46,979 bases of DNA from an uncultured Steroidobacter sp. (GTDB lineage Bacteria > Pseudomonadota > Gammaproteobacteria > Steroidobacterales > Steroidobacteraceae). The stretch lies in contig CAMLEO010000015.1 in assembly GCA_946478975.1 (NCBI GenBank), positions 1 through 46,979 of the forward strand, written 5' to 3'. A program made the translations under genes and the position numbers. Below the pieces are notes generated by a model. That model searched no databases, was not told the origin of the DNA, and saw nothing but the letters and a program-made list of their open reading frames with translations. Below, one piece after another: positions 25,211-33,743 of the stretch (the stretch's first letter is position 1; every line of letters begins with the position of its first letter).

Positions 25211-26740
25211 CTATTGATTCAGCTCCGCCCGAAACTGCGAAACAGATTGAGTGTTGCCAACGCGTTCGGCCGCGGCAATCGCACTAACCAGCGCTCCGCG
25301 CCGGCGCGGAGCGCTGACTAGGGCAGTTTGAAATTCCCGGAGGGCCTCTTGCGGACGCTGCAGCTCCAGCAGCAGCTCACCGAGTTGCTCACGAGCTGGG
25401 ACGATCGGACCCGGGGTGACCGGCAATTTCTCGATTGCATCTTCCTCAGCGGCTGCCGCGCGCAAGCCTTGAATCGCTGCTTCCGGCTCACCTTTGGCCG
25501 CCAGGCGCCATGACTGCGCCTCCTTGAGCAGCACATCCACCTGCATAGCCCAGTAACTGTTCCCGGCGGATTGCAGTTGCCGCTGACATTCATTGAGCGC
25601 GTCGATATCGACATCCGACGATTGCGGATGTTTGCTTCGCGCTCGACCGAGCGCTCTCGCCCAGTAGACGAGGGCGGCGACGTGCGGCGGCGACTGCGGC
25701 AGCGGCTCCAATGAAGCAGCGCCGTCCCAATCGCGGCGCTCAACCGCGAAGCGCACTGGCATCGCCGTGGCCGCATAGCCCTGTTTGAACTGAGACGCGG
25801 TGACGTTCGTCATCGACCGAAGCTCGACGAGAATTTGCTCAGCGTCGGCCTCACGGCCGCGTTGCAGATAGGCGTAGGTCAAGTAGTCCATCGCGTGCAG
25901 CTCTTCGCCGATATCGCTCTGATCATGTGCTGCCGCGCGTGCCGCTCGGTTGGATGCGATGGAATCATCCCAGAGCCCGAGGCGAGTAAATATATGCGAC
26001 GGCATGTGCAAGGCGTGCGGCGCGGACGGTGCGATCTTGGAATATGCGCGTGCTGCCGCCAGCCCTTGTGCCGCCAGCTCCGCGCTGTCGGCTGCATGGA
26101 TCAGGTAATGAGCGAGCCCGGGATGCTGAGGATGCGCGCGATACAGCGGTTCGAGAATCGCCATGGCTCGTTTTTGACGGCTGTGCGTCTTATCGACCGC
26201 CGGCGCCGTCGCGATGAGAGCAAGTGCGTAAAATATTTGCGATTCCACGTCGCCGGCGTTGTCTCTAGCGACGCCCGCCATGGCGCTCGCGTATCGTTCG
26301 GCGCGAACCGCGGGCGTCGCATGTTCCGAGTCGCTGTAGTAAGTCGCCAGCGCCTCGATGAACCGGCGCTCACGTGGCGACCCCGATCGAATATCGACGG
26401 CCTTGCCGATGAGATCTGCGCCCGCACGCAATTCATCGCCGGCGGGAGCGTCCCAGAGCGGGTGGTAATGAGTCATCGCCATGCCCCAGTAGGCAATGGC
26501 GCAGTTCGGGTCGCGGCTAACGACATCGCGAAATGCCTGCTCGGAGGCGCTGTACGCGAATGAATGCAGCAGCGCCAACCCGCGCTCGAACCCGGCCTGG
26601 ACGGCCGGTGCGCACGACGTCGGGAAATTCACCGAGCCGAGTTGTTCCGGCATTGGATGCGAATGGCGATGTTCATCCGCGCCGTACGAGGAGACCGCGA
26701 AGCCTAATGCAAGAACCGTTGCCGCAATGGATTTCGACAT
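25211..26740 (-). CDS. Exported TPR-repeat protein
   Basis: A 509-residue protein with a signal peptide (about 1-20, cleavage near SYG-AD), a His-rich start, and helical tetratricopeptide-like repeats through most of its length, for example the SASEQAFRDVVSRDPNCAIA and RPQEALREFQTALV stretches. The central region has ALHMPSHIFTRLGLWDDSI, a feature of a family of uncharacterised secreted TPR proteins. GGAGGA lies upstream of the ATG. It is convergent with CitMHS and is the last of a possible minus-strand run starting at the sigma factor, though the 85-base gaps leave that open. No enzymatic motif is seen. Role unknown; protein-protein scaffolding is the usual TPR job. Confidence 0.85.
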   Translation of the reverse strand: MSKSIAATVLALGFAVSSYGADEHRHSHPMPEQLGSVNFPTSCAPAVQAGFERGLALLHSFAYSASEQAFRDVVSRDPNCAIAYWGMAMTHYHPLWDAPAGDELRAGADLIGKAVDIRSGSPRERRFIEALATYYSDSEHATPAVRAERYASAMAGVARDNAGDVESQIFYALALIATAPAVDKTHSRQKRAMAILEPLYRAHPQHPGLAHYLIHAADSAELAAQGLAAARAYSKIAPSAPHALHMPSHIFTRLGLWDDSIASNRAARAAAHDQSDIGEELHAMDYLTYAYLQRGREADAEQILVELRSMTNVTASQFKQGYAATAMPVRFAVERRDWDGAASLEPLPQSPPHVAALVYWARALGRARSKHPQSSDVDIDALNECQRQLQSAGNSYWAMQVDVLLKEAQSWRLAAKGEPEAAIQGLRAAAAEEDAIEKLPVTPGPIVPAREQLGELLLELQRPQEALREFQTALVSAPRRRGALVSAIAAAERVGNTQSVSQFRAELNQ

Positions 26741-26825
26741 CGCCGTTCCTCCCCGGATTGCAGTCGCGAGAACTCTAAGCGAGAGCGATGCTCGTCGGCT
26801 ACCCGGGGTGTTGCGTGCGCCGTTA

Positions 26826-27158
26826 TCAGAAGTCCATAAATGCAGCCTTCAGTATCTCCGCCGAGGCTGCACAACCGATTTCCGTTGCCGTCTTCGGCAT
26901 GGCGAACACCTCCTGAGTCAGCGTTTCCCCTTTCCAGGCGTTCCAGCGCAGCGTGACGGCAATGGTTTTGAAGTCGTGCCAGTTCTTCAGCACCAGAACC
27001 TTGTTGTTGTCGTCGCAGGCACGCTCGAAGCTCACTTCGACATAGGTTTTTTCAGTCTGCGCACTGCTTGCTGTGGTATCTGCCGCCTGCGTTCCGCAAG
27101 CGGGTATCGCAAATGCCAGGATCCCATACAGAAGCTGGTTGTTCGATCGCTTGCTCAT
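26826..27158 (-). CDS. Small exported protein of unknown function
   Basis: I do not recognise this 110-residue protein. The ATG at 27158 is preferred over one 54 bases upstream because GGGAG sits 8 bases before it. The N-terminus is a signal peptide (LLYGILAFAIPACG, cleavage likely after TQA). IPAC resembles a lipobox but its second position is poor, so lipoprotein status is uncertain. The mature part is mixed alpha/beta with two further cysteines (CDDN and IGCA), which may pair. It lies between FecR and the TPR gene on the same strand. Confidence 0.65.
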   Translation of the reverse strand: MSKRSNNQLLYGILAFAIPACGTQAADTTASSAQTEKTYVEVSFERACDDNNKVLVLKNWHDFKTIAVTLRWNAWKGETLTQEVFAMPKTATEIGCAASAEILKAAFMDF

Positions 27159-27243
27159 CACGTTCACTCCCTGTGGAACGGCGGACGCCGTGAACTTGAC
27201 TGGTCGAGTCACGGGTCCGAACTAAGCGTTGCATTATTCGTCT

Positions 27244-28242
27244 TCAGTCTGGCTTGTTCGGCGCGCGCAGCTCGATCGCGTCTTGACGGCGATTGGCCTC
27301 GATCTCGAACGCCGTGTTCAGTGCGCGCAGGAGGGCATCCGTCTCGCCGATACGGAACACACCGGAGACGCGCACGGAAGCCAGCGACGCATCGCCCAGC
27401 AGGATCGGCGTCTTTCCATATCTATTGAATTCACGCAGCGCCGTTTGCAGTTCGACGTTTTCGAAAACGATTCGACCGGAACGCCAGGCATCGATGCGCG
27501 CAGTGTCCGCCGGACGAATCTGAGAAAGGCCCGCGCTGTTATAAGTGAGCTCTGTGCCACGGGTCAGCACCGCGGTTTGCATAGTCGCGTCGCGCTGGCC
27601 AGTACTTGGCGCGATGACTTGCACCTTGCCCGAGAGCACCGAGACAGTCACATTGTTGTTCAAGGACAATACATTGAACTGGGTGCCTAATGCTCGCGCC
27701 GTGCCGTGCGCTGAGCGAACTTCGAAGGGACGTTCGGCATCGTGTGTAACAGAGAACGTCGCTTCGCCATATTCGAGCTCGATGACGCGTACGTTACGGC
27801 GGAATTCGACGCGTGCGCGCGTCGAGGTGTTCAAGGTCATGCGCGATTGATCGGGCAGCACGACCGTGCGCTGGACGCCGACGTCTGTTGCATATATTTC
27901 CGGCTTGCTCGGCCACTGCCAATAGACGCCGATGCAAACGGCAACGACGAGCACCGCCGCTGCGGCGGACCACATCAGGATGGGACTGACGGCGGCTCGC
28001 GGTTTCTGTGTCGCTCGCTCCGCCTCGGCAACCAGGCTCTGGATTTCCTCGTCGTCGGCCAGCTCGCCGGCGAGCTCCCAGATCAGCTCCTGCCGTTGGT
28101 AATCGGCTTCGTTCTGCGAATCGGAATCCAGCCAGCGCCGGAATTCGACATCGAGCTGCGGCGTTACGGGCTTCGCCCGCAATCGCGCGAACCATTGGGC
28201 GGCACTCTCATTAATCCAGCGCGATGGCCAACGTCCGCTCAT
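27244..28242 (-). CDS. FecR family anti-sigma factor / signal transducer
   Basis: A 332-residue FecR protein. The cytoplasmic N-terminal DUF4880-type domain has the AQWFARLRA and FRRWLDSDSQNEADYQ stretches. One transmembrane helix is at about 88-108 (WSAAAAVLVVAVCIGVYW). The periplasmic FecR domain has TVVLPDQSRMTLN, IELEYGEATFSV and FEVRSAHGTARALGTQFNV. The last ~75 residues resemble an STN-like fold (LREFNRYGKTPILLGD). Its start overlaps the sigma gene stop by 4 bases. In this system FecR holds the sigma factor until an occupied outer-membrane receptor signals. The facing receptor lacks the N-terminal signalling domain usually needed for that. Confidence 0.93.
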   Translation of the reverse strand: MSGRWPSRWINESAAQWFARLRAKPVTPQLDVEFRRWLDSDSQNEADYQRQELIWELAGELADDEEIQSLVAEAERATQKPRAAVSPILMWSAAAAVLVVAVCIGVYWQWPSKPEIYATDVGVQRTVVLPDQSRMTLNTSTRARVEFRRNVRVIELEYGEATFSVTHDAERPFEVRSAHGTARALGTQFNVLSLNNNVTVSVLSGKVQVIAPSTGQRDATMQTAVLTRGTELTYNSAGLSQIRPADTARIDAWRSGRIVFENVELQTALREFNRYGKTPILLGDASLASVRVSGVFRIGETDALLRALNTAFEIEANRRQDAIELRAPNKPD

Positions 28243-28853
28243 GGGTGCTCTCGCAGTCGAGTAGCAAGCAAATGCATCGCTTCGCTCATTTTGCGCTCCA
28301 CGGTGCGAGTGCTTACTCCCAGCATCAGCGCGATGTCTGGATACGTCTTGCCGCGGAAACGACTCAACAGAAAGATTCTGCGCGTCATCGGCGGCATTTC
28401 TTTGAGTGCTCCCTTGATCGAATCGATGGTGTTGTCCAATACCATGTTGTCTTCGGGGCCGGCGCGTTCGTCCTCGATGTCGAGCTCGTCGACGTCCAGA
28501 TGCGTGGAGCGGTGCCGTGTCGTGTGGCGTCGATAGTGATCTCGCGCCAGGTTGGTTGCGATCTGGAACAGGTAGTTGCGGCTGATCGACTCGATCTGCG
28601 CCACGTCCTGATGCTGGAGGAGGCGCGCGTAGCTTTCCTGAACGAGCTCGGCCGCGTCGTCGGGCGACGTGACCCGCCCACTCAGATAACGAAACAGCGA
28701 GGTGCGGTATTTGTGGAACAGGTCGGTGAAGCAGGCGCGGCTGTAATCGACCGTGCCATCCTGCTCGGCTGCCGCGCCAACCGGCTTCCTTGTAACTAGC
28801 TTGTCATCCTGCAAGCAAGCTTCCTCGCGGCGTGTCCGAAACGGATGCCGCAT
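28239..28853 (-). CDS. ECF RNA polymerase sigma factor, FecI type
   Basis: A 204-residue ECF sigma factor with region 2 at about 45-110 (FRYLSGRVTSPDDAAELVQESYARLL, in pieces, then YLFQIATNLARDHYR) and region 4 at about 145-195 (MTRRIFLLSRFRGKTYPDIA and VSTRTVERKMSEAM). The acidic linker ELDIEDERAG lies between. It is upstream of and overlaps fecR, the classic FecI/FecR order, and is divergent from the receptor at 29041 across 187 bases. A likely target is that receptor promoter. A distant TTGACA (minus strand, 28897-28902) and TATAGT (28868-28873) are 23 bases apart, too far for a normal sigma70 promoter. Confidence 0.93.
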   Translation of the reverse strand: MRHPFRTRREEACLQDDKLVTRKPVGAAAEQDGTVDYSRACFTDLFHKYRTSLFRYLSGRVTSPDDAAELVQESYARLLQHQDVAQIESISRNYLFQIATNLARDHYRRHTTRHRSTHLDVDELDIEDERAGPEDNMVLDNTIDSIKGALKEMPPMTRRIFLLSRFRGKTYPDIALMLGVSTRTVERKMSEAMHLLATRLREHP

Positions 28854-29040
28854 TCCCCTTGAAACATACTATAGACACACAGCCGCGAAAGAAAACTGTC
28901 AACGTCGTTCGTGAGCGTTCCGTCACAGTAAGCGATCGAGCTAACAAAAATTTGTCGGGTTGTTGTTCCCGGTGCGTATTAGGGATCAATTCGGCCCCGG
29001 AAGGCGAAGAAAATCACAACGGCTAACGCAGGGAGAACGT

Positions 29041-31455
29041 ATGCAATACCAGCAATCGGTCGCGTTGACGAATCGGATCCGAGCCGCATTGGGTGGGGGA
29101 GTGCTCGGGCTTGGAGCGATGCTCGCCGCGCCCGGCGCGATCGCGGAGCCTGCCGACGCGCTCAAGCGAGTCGATCTCGAAGAGATCGTGGTCACCGCAC
29201 AGAAGCGCGTCGAGCGACTGCAAGATGTACCGGTGGCGGTCACCGTGCTCTCCGGAGAAGCGCTGAGCGCCGCCGGCGTGAACCAGATGACCGACCTGGT
29301 GAATCTCACTCCGTCCTTGACCTTTGCCCAAGGCGCTTCACCCAGCAACACCAACCTGCGCATTCGTGGCATCGGCACTGCGCTGTTCGGTCAGGGCACC
29401 GAGCCTTCGGTGTCCGTCGTGGTAGACGGGGTGGTGCTGGCGCGATCCTCGCAGGGTTTCTCGGATCTGGCCGATATCGAGCGCATCGAAGTGCTGCGCG
29501 GACCGCAGGGCACGCTGTTCGGCAAGAACTCGGTGGCCGGCCTGATCAACGTGGTGACGAAGCGGCCCAGCGAAGTGTTCGAGGCCGATGCGGATGTCAC
29601 AGTGGCTGAACAGGACGAGTATCGTGCTCGCGCCACCGTGTCCGGTCCCATCAACGACACCATGGGCTACCGCCTCACCGGCTACTACAACGACGTCGGC
29701 GGCTACATTCGCAATGTGACGCTCAACAAGGACGTGAACGGCAGCGAGAGCTGGGGTGCGCGCGGCAAATATGAATGGGATGCGACCGAACGATTGAATC
29801 TGCTGTTCTCGGCGGACTATCGCGAATCGCAGACGCTGTGCTGTTCCAGTCAATATCTCAGTGTGGTCAACAACCCTCTGCTGCAGCAGGTGCTGCTGCC
29901 GGTGGTCGCCGGCTTCAACAATCGCAAGGACACGGAGAACACGCTGACGTTCTACAACACCGAGCAGAAGACATTCTCGATGGAGGGCAACCTGCATCTC
30001 GACGCGGTGACGCTCACTTCGCTCACTGCGTACCAGGATTTCTACCTGATCAACAATCAACCCATCGACCGGTTGAATACGCCCACGCCGCTGACGTTTC
30101 CAGTGACCAACGGCAGTTTCGACATCAACGGCGGCACCATCGACATCGGCCAGTTCTCGCAGGAACTGCGTGTGACCTCGCCGGGCTCGGAACGATTCAA
30201 CTATGTCGCGGGACTGTACTACCTCGACATGGATCTGGAGCGGACGTTCCAGCGCCGCAGCGGCTCCTGTGCTCCCGGCGGCAACGCGCCGGTGCAAGGT
30301 CAGCCTTGCCGCGTGCCCTTGTACCGCTCGCAGGCCGGCTTCAACTCCGCGACCGGCACCAAGAACGCCGCGCTGTTCGGTCAAATGGATTTTGCCCTGG
30401 TCGGCAATCTGTCCGCCTTGCTCGGTGCCCGCTATCAATGGGAAGAAATCTCCTATTCGGGCACACGCACCAACACGCGCCTGGTGCCCGGCGATCAGCC
30501 GTTGGTCGGCTTCCCGCCGTCTTCCGGCAGCGGCAAGAGCGATGACACTGTGGTCACGGGGAAAGCCGGCCTGCAATATGACTTCAGCGAGGACGCACAG
30601 ACTTATCTCACCTGGTCCACGGGACACAAAGGACGGGGCTATGAAACCGAGTTCGCGGCCACCTTCGAGAATCAGACGCCCGTCGAACCCGAAGACGCCA
30701 AGGCCTGGGAGCTCGGCTTCAAGGCCCAGTTGTGGGACGGCATGCTGGTCCTGAACACGGCGCTGTTCTATGCCGAGTACGACGATCTGCAGGTCCAGGC
30801 CAACCGCGGCAACAACGACACCGGCCTGGTGCGTTTCCAGACGACCAATGCCGGCAGCTCGACCACGCAGGGCGCCGAAGTGGAGTTCACGTGGCGCCCG
30901 ATGGGAAATCTCTCGCTCAATGGCGGCGTCACGTACCTCGACACCAGCGTGGATATCGACGGTTTGAACTGCGCACTATCCGACCAGGCGGCGGCGCCGG
31001 TGATCGTCGGAGCCGCGCCGGACAACACCTGCTACCGGCTGACGGCCGGCGGCACGCCGATACAGAACGTGAGCGACGGTGTGCTCCCGAACGCACCGGA
31101 ATGGCGTGGCACCTTGACGGCCCGTTACGACTTGCCGCTCGGGGGTTCCGGCTGGCAGAGCTTCATGCAGCTCAGCGGCACGTCGCAGTCGAAAACAAAC
31201 TTCGTGATCGAGCAGGATCCGCTGCTCGAACATCCCAGCTACACGGTGGTGGATGCCTCCATCGGATTTCGTGCGCCCAACAATCGCTATCGGATCACGC
31301 TGTTCGCCAACAATCTGTTCGATGAGCACTACGTTACGTTGATGGCGCGCTCGTCGACCTTGACCACGGCGACCTTCAGTCCGAACAGCGTGACCGGTAA
31401 TGTACCCAAGGAGGCGAACCGCTATTTCGGCGCCACGATCGGTGTGGCGTTCTGA
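29041..31455 (+). CDS. TonB-dependent receptor facing FecI/FecR
   Basis: A complete receptor of 804 residues from the ATG at 29041, chosen for the GGAG at 29032-29035 with 5-base spacing; the frame is open 81 bases further up without a good ribosome site. The signal peptide is at about 1-35 (cleavage after AIA), the TonB box EEIVVTA at 48-54, the plug has NLRIRGIGT, IERIEVLRGPQGTLFGKNSVAGLINVVT (in pieces), and the barrel ends in a terminal Phe. The class resembles Sphingomonas/Caulobacter-type receptors for plant or siderophore-like molecules. Only ~12 residues separate signal peptide and TonB box, so no STN domain is present despite the adjacent FecI/FecR. Confidence 0.94.
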   Translation: MQYQQSVALTNRIRAALGGGVLGLGAMLAAPGAIAEPADALKRVDLEEIVVTAQKRVERLQDVPVAVTVLSGEALSAAGVNQMTDLVNLTPSLTFAQGASPSNTNLRIRGIGTALFGQGTEPSVSVVVDGVVLARSSQGFSDLADIERIEVLRGPQGTLFGKNSVAGLINVVTKRPSEVFEADADVTVAEQDEYRARATVSGPINDTMGYRLTGYYNDVGGYIRNVTLNKDVNGSESWGARGKYEWDATERLNLLFSADYRESQTLCCSSQYLSVVNNPLLQQVLLPVVAGFNNRKDTENTLTFYNTEQKTFSMEGNLHLDAVTLTSLTAYQDFYLINNQPIDRLNTPTPLTFPVTNGSFDINGGTIDIGQFSQELRVTSPGSERFNYVAGLYYLDMDLERTFQRRSGSCAPGGNAPVQGQPCRVPLYRSQAGFNSATGTKNAALFGQMDFALVGNLSALLGARYQWEEISYSGTRTNTRLVPGDQPLVGFPPSSGSGKSDDTVVTGKAGLQYDFSEDAQTYLTWSTGHKGRGYETEFAATFENQTPVEPEDAKAWELGFKAQLWDGMLVLNTALFYAEYDDLQVQANRGNNDTGLVRFQTTNAGSSTTQGAEVEFTWRPMGNLSLNGGVTYLDTSVDIDGLNCALSDQAAAPVIVGAAPDNTCYRLTAGGTPIQNVSDGVLPNAPEWRGTLTARYDLPLGGSGWQSFMQLSGTSQSKTNFVIEQDPLLEHPSYTVVDASIGFRAPNNRYRITLFANNLFDEHYVTLMARSSTLTTATFSPNSVTGNVPKEANRYFGATIGVAF

Positions 31456-31494
31456 TCGTGAGCGGCTGATCGAAGGACGACTGTCCTCGTAAGC

Positions 31495-31541
31495 GAGCTC
31501 GTCCATGCATTGCGCTGGTCGCGCGATGCATGGGCGAGTTC
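31495..31541 (+). repeat. Long 21-bp inverted repeat / RNA hairpin
   Basis: Left arm 31495-31515 and right arm 31521-31541 pair along all 21 positions around a 5-base loop (TGGTC). Eighteen pairs are Watson-Crick and three are G.U, and those three work only in plus-strand RNA. It begins 39 bases after the receptor stop and ends 2 bases before a TATAAT. No T run follows, so it is not a standard terminator. It may protect or end the receptor mRNA, act as an operator, or both. Confidence 0.7.
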
Positions 31542-31543
31542 CA

Positions 31544-31549
31544 TATAAT
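31544..31549 (+). promoter_or_regulatory. Consensus -10 box giving a leaderless LacI transcript
   Basis: A perfect TATAAT whose expected start point falls on or next to the ATG at 31557 (7 bases downstream). No -35 consensus lies at 16-18 bases; that region is the right arm of the hairpin. This suggests a leaderless mRNA and a promoter sensitive to whatever binds the palindrome. Confidence 0.55.
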
Positions 31550-31556
31550 GCGCGCC

Positions 31557-32603
31557 ATGAAGCGCGCTCGGCTGTCGTCAAAAGCTGTGACGATCCACGA
31601 CGTTGCCGCCGCCGCGGGCGTGTCGGTCAAGACCGTTTCGCGCGTCGTCAACCGCCAGCCCAACGTTCGCGAGCCGGTGCGGGAGCGGGTGGAAACGGCA
31701 GTGCGTGAGCTGCGCTACCACCCCAGCCCGACGGCGCGCAGCCTGGCGAGCCGCCGCTCGTCGGTGATCGGTTTGTTTCATGACAATCCCAGTGCCAGCT
31801 ACCTGCTGAGCATTCAATTCGGCGCGCTGCGACGTTGTCAGCAGGAGCGCTATAAAGTGTTGTTCCAGGCGTGCGATGCTCACAACCGCAAGCTCGGTGC
31901 GCACATCCTCTCGCTGGCCCGGCAGCTGCAGCTCGAAGGATTGATTCTGACGCCGCCTCTGTCCGGCATGGCCACACTGGTGCGCGAGCTGCTGGCGAGC
32001 GCTTTGCCGGTGGCCCAGATCGCTCCATCGCGAATGAATGCGCACACCTCGAATGTGCTGATCGACGACAGCGACGCGGCCCGAACATTGACTGAGCACG
32101 TGATCGGGCTCGGGCACCGGCGCATCGGTTTCGTGCTGGGCCATCCCGACCATGACGCCACGGCCAGGCGCTACGCGGGTTATAAACAAGCGTTGCGACA
32201 ACATGAGATCAAGCTCGATCCCGCACTCATCGTGCCCGGACAGTTTAGTTTCGAGTCGGGCAGGGCGGCCGCCATCAAGTTGCTCACGGCACGGCGCAAG
32301 CCGACAGCAATCATCGCCAGCAACGACGATATGGCCGCTGGTGTGATGGCGGCGGCCCATGAGCTGCGTCTGCGGCTGCCCCGCGATTTGTCGGTGTGCG
32401 GGTTCGACGATACGCCGATCGCTCGCGCACTCTGGCCGCAACTCACCACCATGCAGCAGCCGATCAAAGAGATGGCGTACAGCGCGACCGATTTGCTGCT
32501 GGCGAAGATTCGCACCGGCGCGGCGCCTGCCGAGCCGGTCCGGCATGCGTTCACGCTGATCGTACGCAATTCCACCGCGCCGCCGGCGCAACGTGACTCA
32601 TGA
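31557..32603 (+). CDS. LacI family transcriptional regulator (first of a pair)
   Basis: A 348-residue LacI/GalR regulator. The N-terminal helix-turn-helix (TIHDVAAAAGVSVKTVSRVVN) is followed by the hinge helix region with PSPTARSLASRR. The periplasmic-binding-like effector domain has GLGHRRIGFVLGHPDHDA and ASNDDMAAGVMAAAHE. Starts at 31530 and 31548 are also in frame, but the TATAAT at 31544 would place them before or at the transcription start, so 31557 is chosen. The stop overlaps the next LacI gene by 4 bases. Likely effector: a sugar or oligosaccharide from the GH3-encoding operon downstream; this is inference. Confidence 0.93.
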   Translation: MKRARLSSKAVTIHDVAAAAGVSVKTVSRVVNRQPNVREPVRERVETAVRELRYHPSPTARSLASRRSSVIGLFHDNPSASYLLSIQFGALRRCQQERYKVLFQACDAHNRKLGAHILSLARQLQLEGLILTPPLSGMATLVRELLASALPVAQIAPSRMNAHTSNVLIDDSDAARTLTEHVIGLGHRRIGFVLGHPDHDATARRYAGYKQALRQHEIKLDPALIVPGQFSFESGRAAAIKLLTARRKPTAIIASNDDMAAGVMAAAHELRLRLPRDLSVCGFDDTPIARALWPQLTTMQQPIKEMAYSATDLLLAKIRTGAAPAEPVRHAFTLIVRNSTAPPAQRDS

Positions 32604-33640
32604 AGCGGGTCACGATTCGCGATGTCGCCGTCGAGGCTGGCGTTTCGATGATGACCGTGTCGCGAGTGATCAACAACGGCGCCAACGTGCAACCGGAAAC
32701 CCGTGCACGCGTGCAGGCGGCAATCGATGCTCTGAATTTCCTGCCGAGTCATTCGGCGCGCAGTCTGCGTGCGCGTCGCTCGCATTGGATCTCGCTGATG
32801 TATCAAACCTCCAGGCAATGGAAGAACAACAGCGCGCCCGGTTATCTCGTGGATTTCCAGGCCGGGATCGTGAGCCGCTGCCGGCAGGAGGGCTACTACC
32901 TGCTGATGCACTTGAGCGATCAGGACGACCCGCAGCCGGAAGCCGATCTGATCGGTGCCACGGCCAGTCATCGTCCCGACGGCGTGTTGTTGTTTCCGCC
33001 GCTGTGTTTCTCGGCCAGCCTGCTGAAGGACCTTCACGAGTTGAAGATACCGGTGGTGCGTGTTGCCGCCGCCGATCTTCCGGACCGTTCGCCTTGCGTA
33101 GATGTCGATGACCGCGCGGCCGCGCGGCAGATGACGGAATATCTCATCGGGCTGGGCCATCGAAACATCGGCTTCATTGCAGGACATCCCGACCACCCGG
33201 CCAGCGAGCTGCGCCAGCGGGGATTTCGTGAGGCTGTGCGGGCAGCGGGCCTGCCTGCGAGCGCTCGAAACATTGCGCAGGGATTGTTCAGCATGGAATC
33301 GGGCCTCACAGCGGCCCGAGAGCTGTTGTTACGTAAACCTCGTCCTACCGCGATATTCGCGAGCAACGACGACATGGCGGCGGGCTGCCTGGTGGCGGCG
33401 CACGAGGCGGGTATTTTGGTGCCCTCGCAACTGTCGGTCGCCGGGTTCGACGATTCTTATCTCGCGCAGATGGTCTGGCCGCCGCTCACGACCATACGCC
33501 AGCCCATTTATGACATCGGCTTCACAGCCGCACAGCTGCTGTTCGCATTGATTCGCGGCGAACGCGCTCCAAACAAACTCACGCTGTCGCATCGGCTCAT
33601 CGAACGCGCCACTACGGCGCCGCGCAAAGCCCGCGGCTAA
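32600..33640 (+). CDS. LacI family transcriptional regulator (second of a pair)
   Basis: A 346-residue LacI/GalR regulator with helix-turn-helix TIRDVAVEAGVSMMTVSRVI at the start, hinge LPSHSARSLRARRS, and an effector domain with the GLGHRNIGFIAGHPDHPA and ASNDDMAAGCLVAAHE stretches. It is clearly a paralogue of the gene before it: the same motifs occur in the same order, with a shared WPxLTTxxQPI end. The ATGA overlap makes co-translation likely, so the two could form hetero-oligomers or respond to two related sugars. A LacI-type operator lies 105 bases after its stop, in the promoter of the next operon. Confidence 0.93.
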   Translation: MKRVTIRDVAVEAGVSMMTVSRVINNGANVQPETRARVQAAIDALNFLPSHSARSLRARRSHWISLMYQTSRQWKNNSAPGYLVDFQAGIVSRCRQEGYYLLMHLSDQDDPQPEADLIGATASHRPDGVLLFPPLCFSASLLKDLHELKIPVVRVAAADLPDRSPCVDVDDRAAARQMTEYLIGLGHRNIGFIAGHPDHPASELRQRGFREAVRAAGLPASARNIAQGLFSMESGLTAARELLLRKPRPTAIFASNDDMAAGCLVAAHEAGILVPSQLSVAGFDDSYLAQMVWPPLTTIRQPIYDIGFTAAQLLFALIRGERAPNKLTLSHRLIERATTAPRKARG

Positions 33641-33688
33641 TGTTTACAACGCGATAAAGACGCCGTTTTTTCGCTGTCGCGCGCAGCG

Positions 33689-33701
33689 GAACGATTCGTT
33701 C
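33689..33701. promoter_or_regulatory. Palindrome GAACGATTCGTTC upstream of the receptor operon
   Basis: A perfect 13-bp palindrome with an odd centre, about 56 bp upstream of the LacI-type operator. It could be a second regulator site that supports looping, or a site for the second LacI paralogue. Position is the main support. Confidence 0.4.
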
Positions 33702-33743
33702 GAATTCATGATTCGGTCATATGAAAACTCAATGAATGCAGCG

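Noticed and set aside
28868..28902. Minus-strand TTGACA and TATAGT as the sigma-factor gene promoter
   Set aside because: The spacer is 23 bases, too long for a standard sigma70 promoter.
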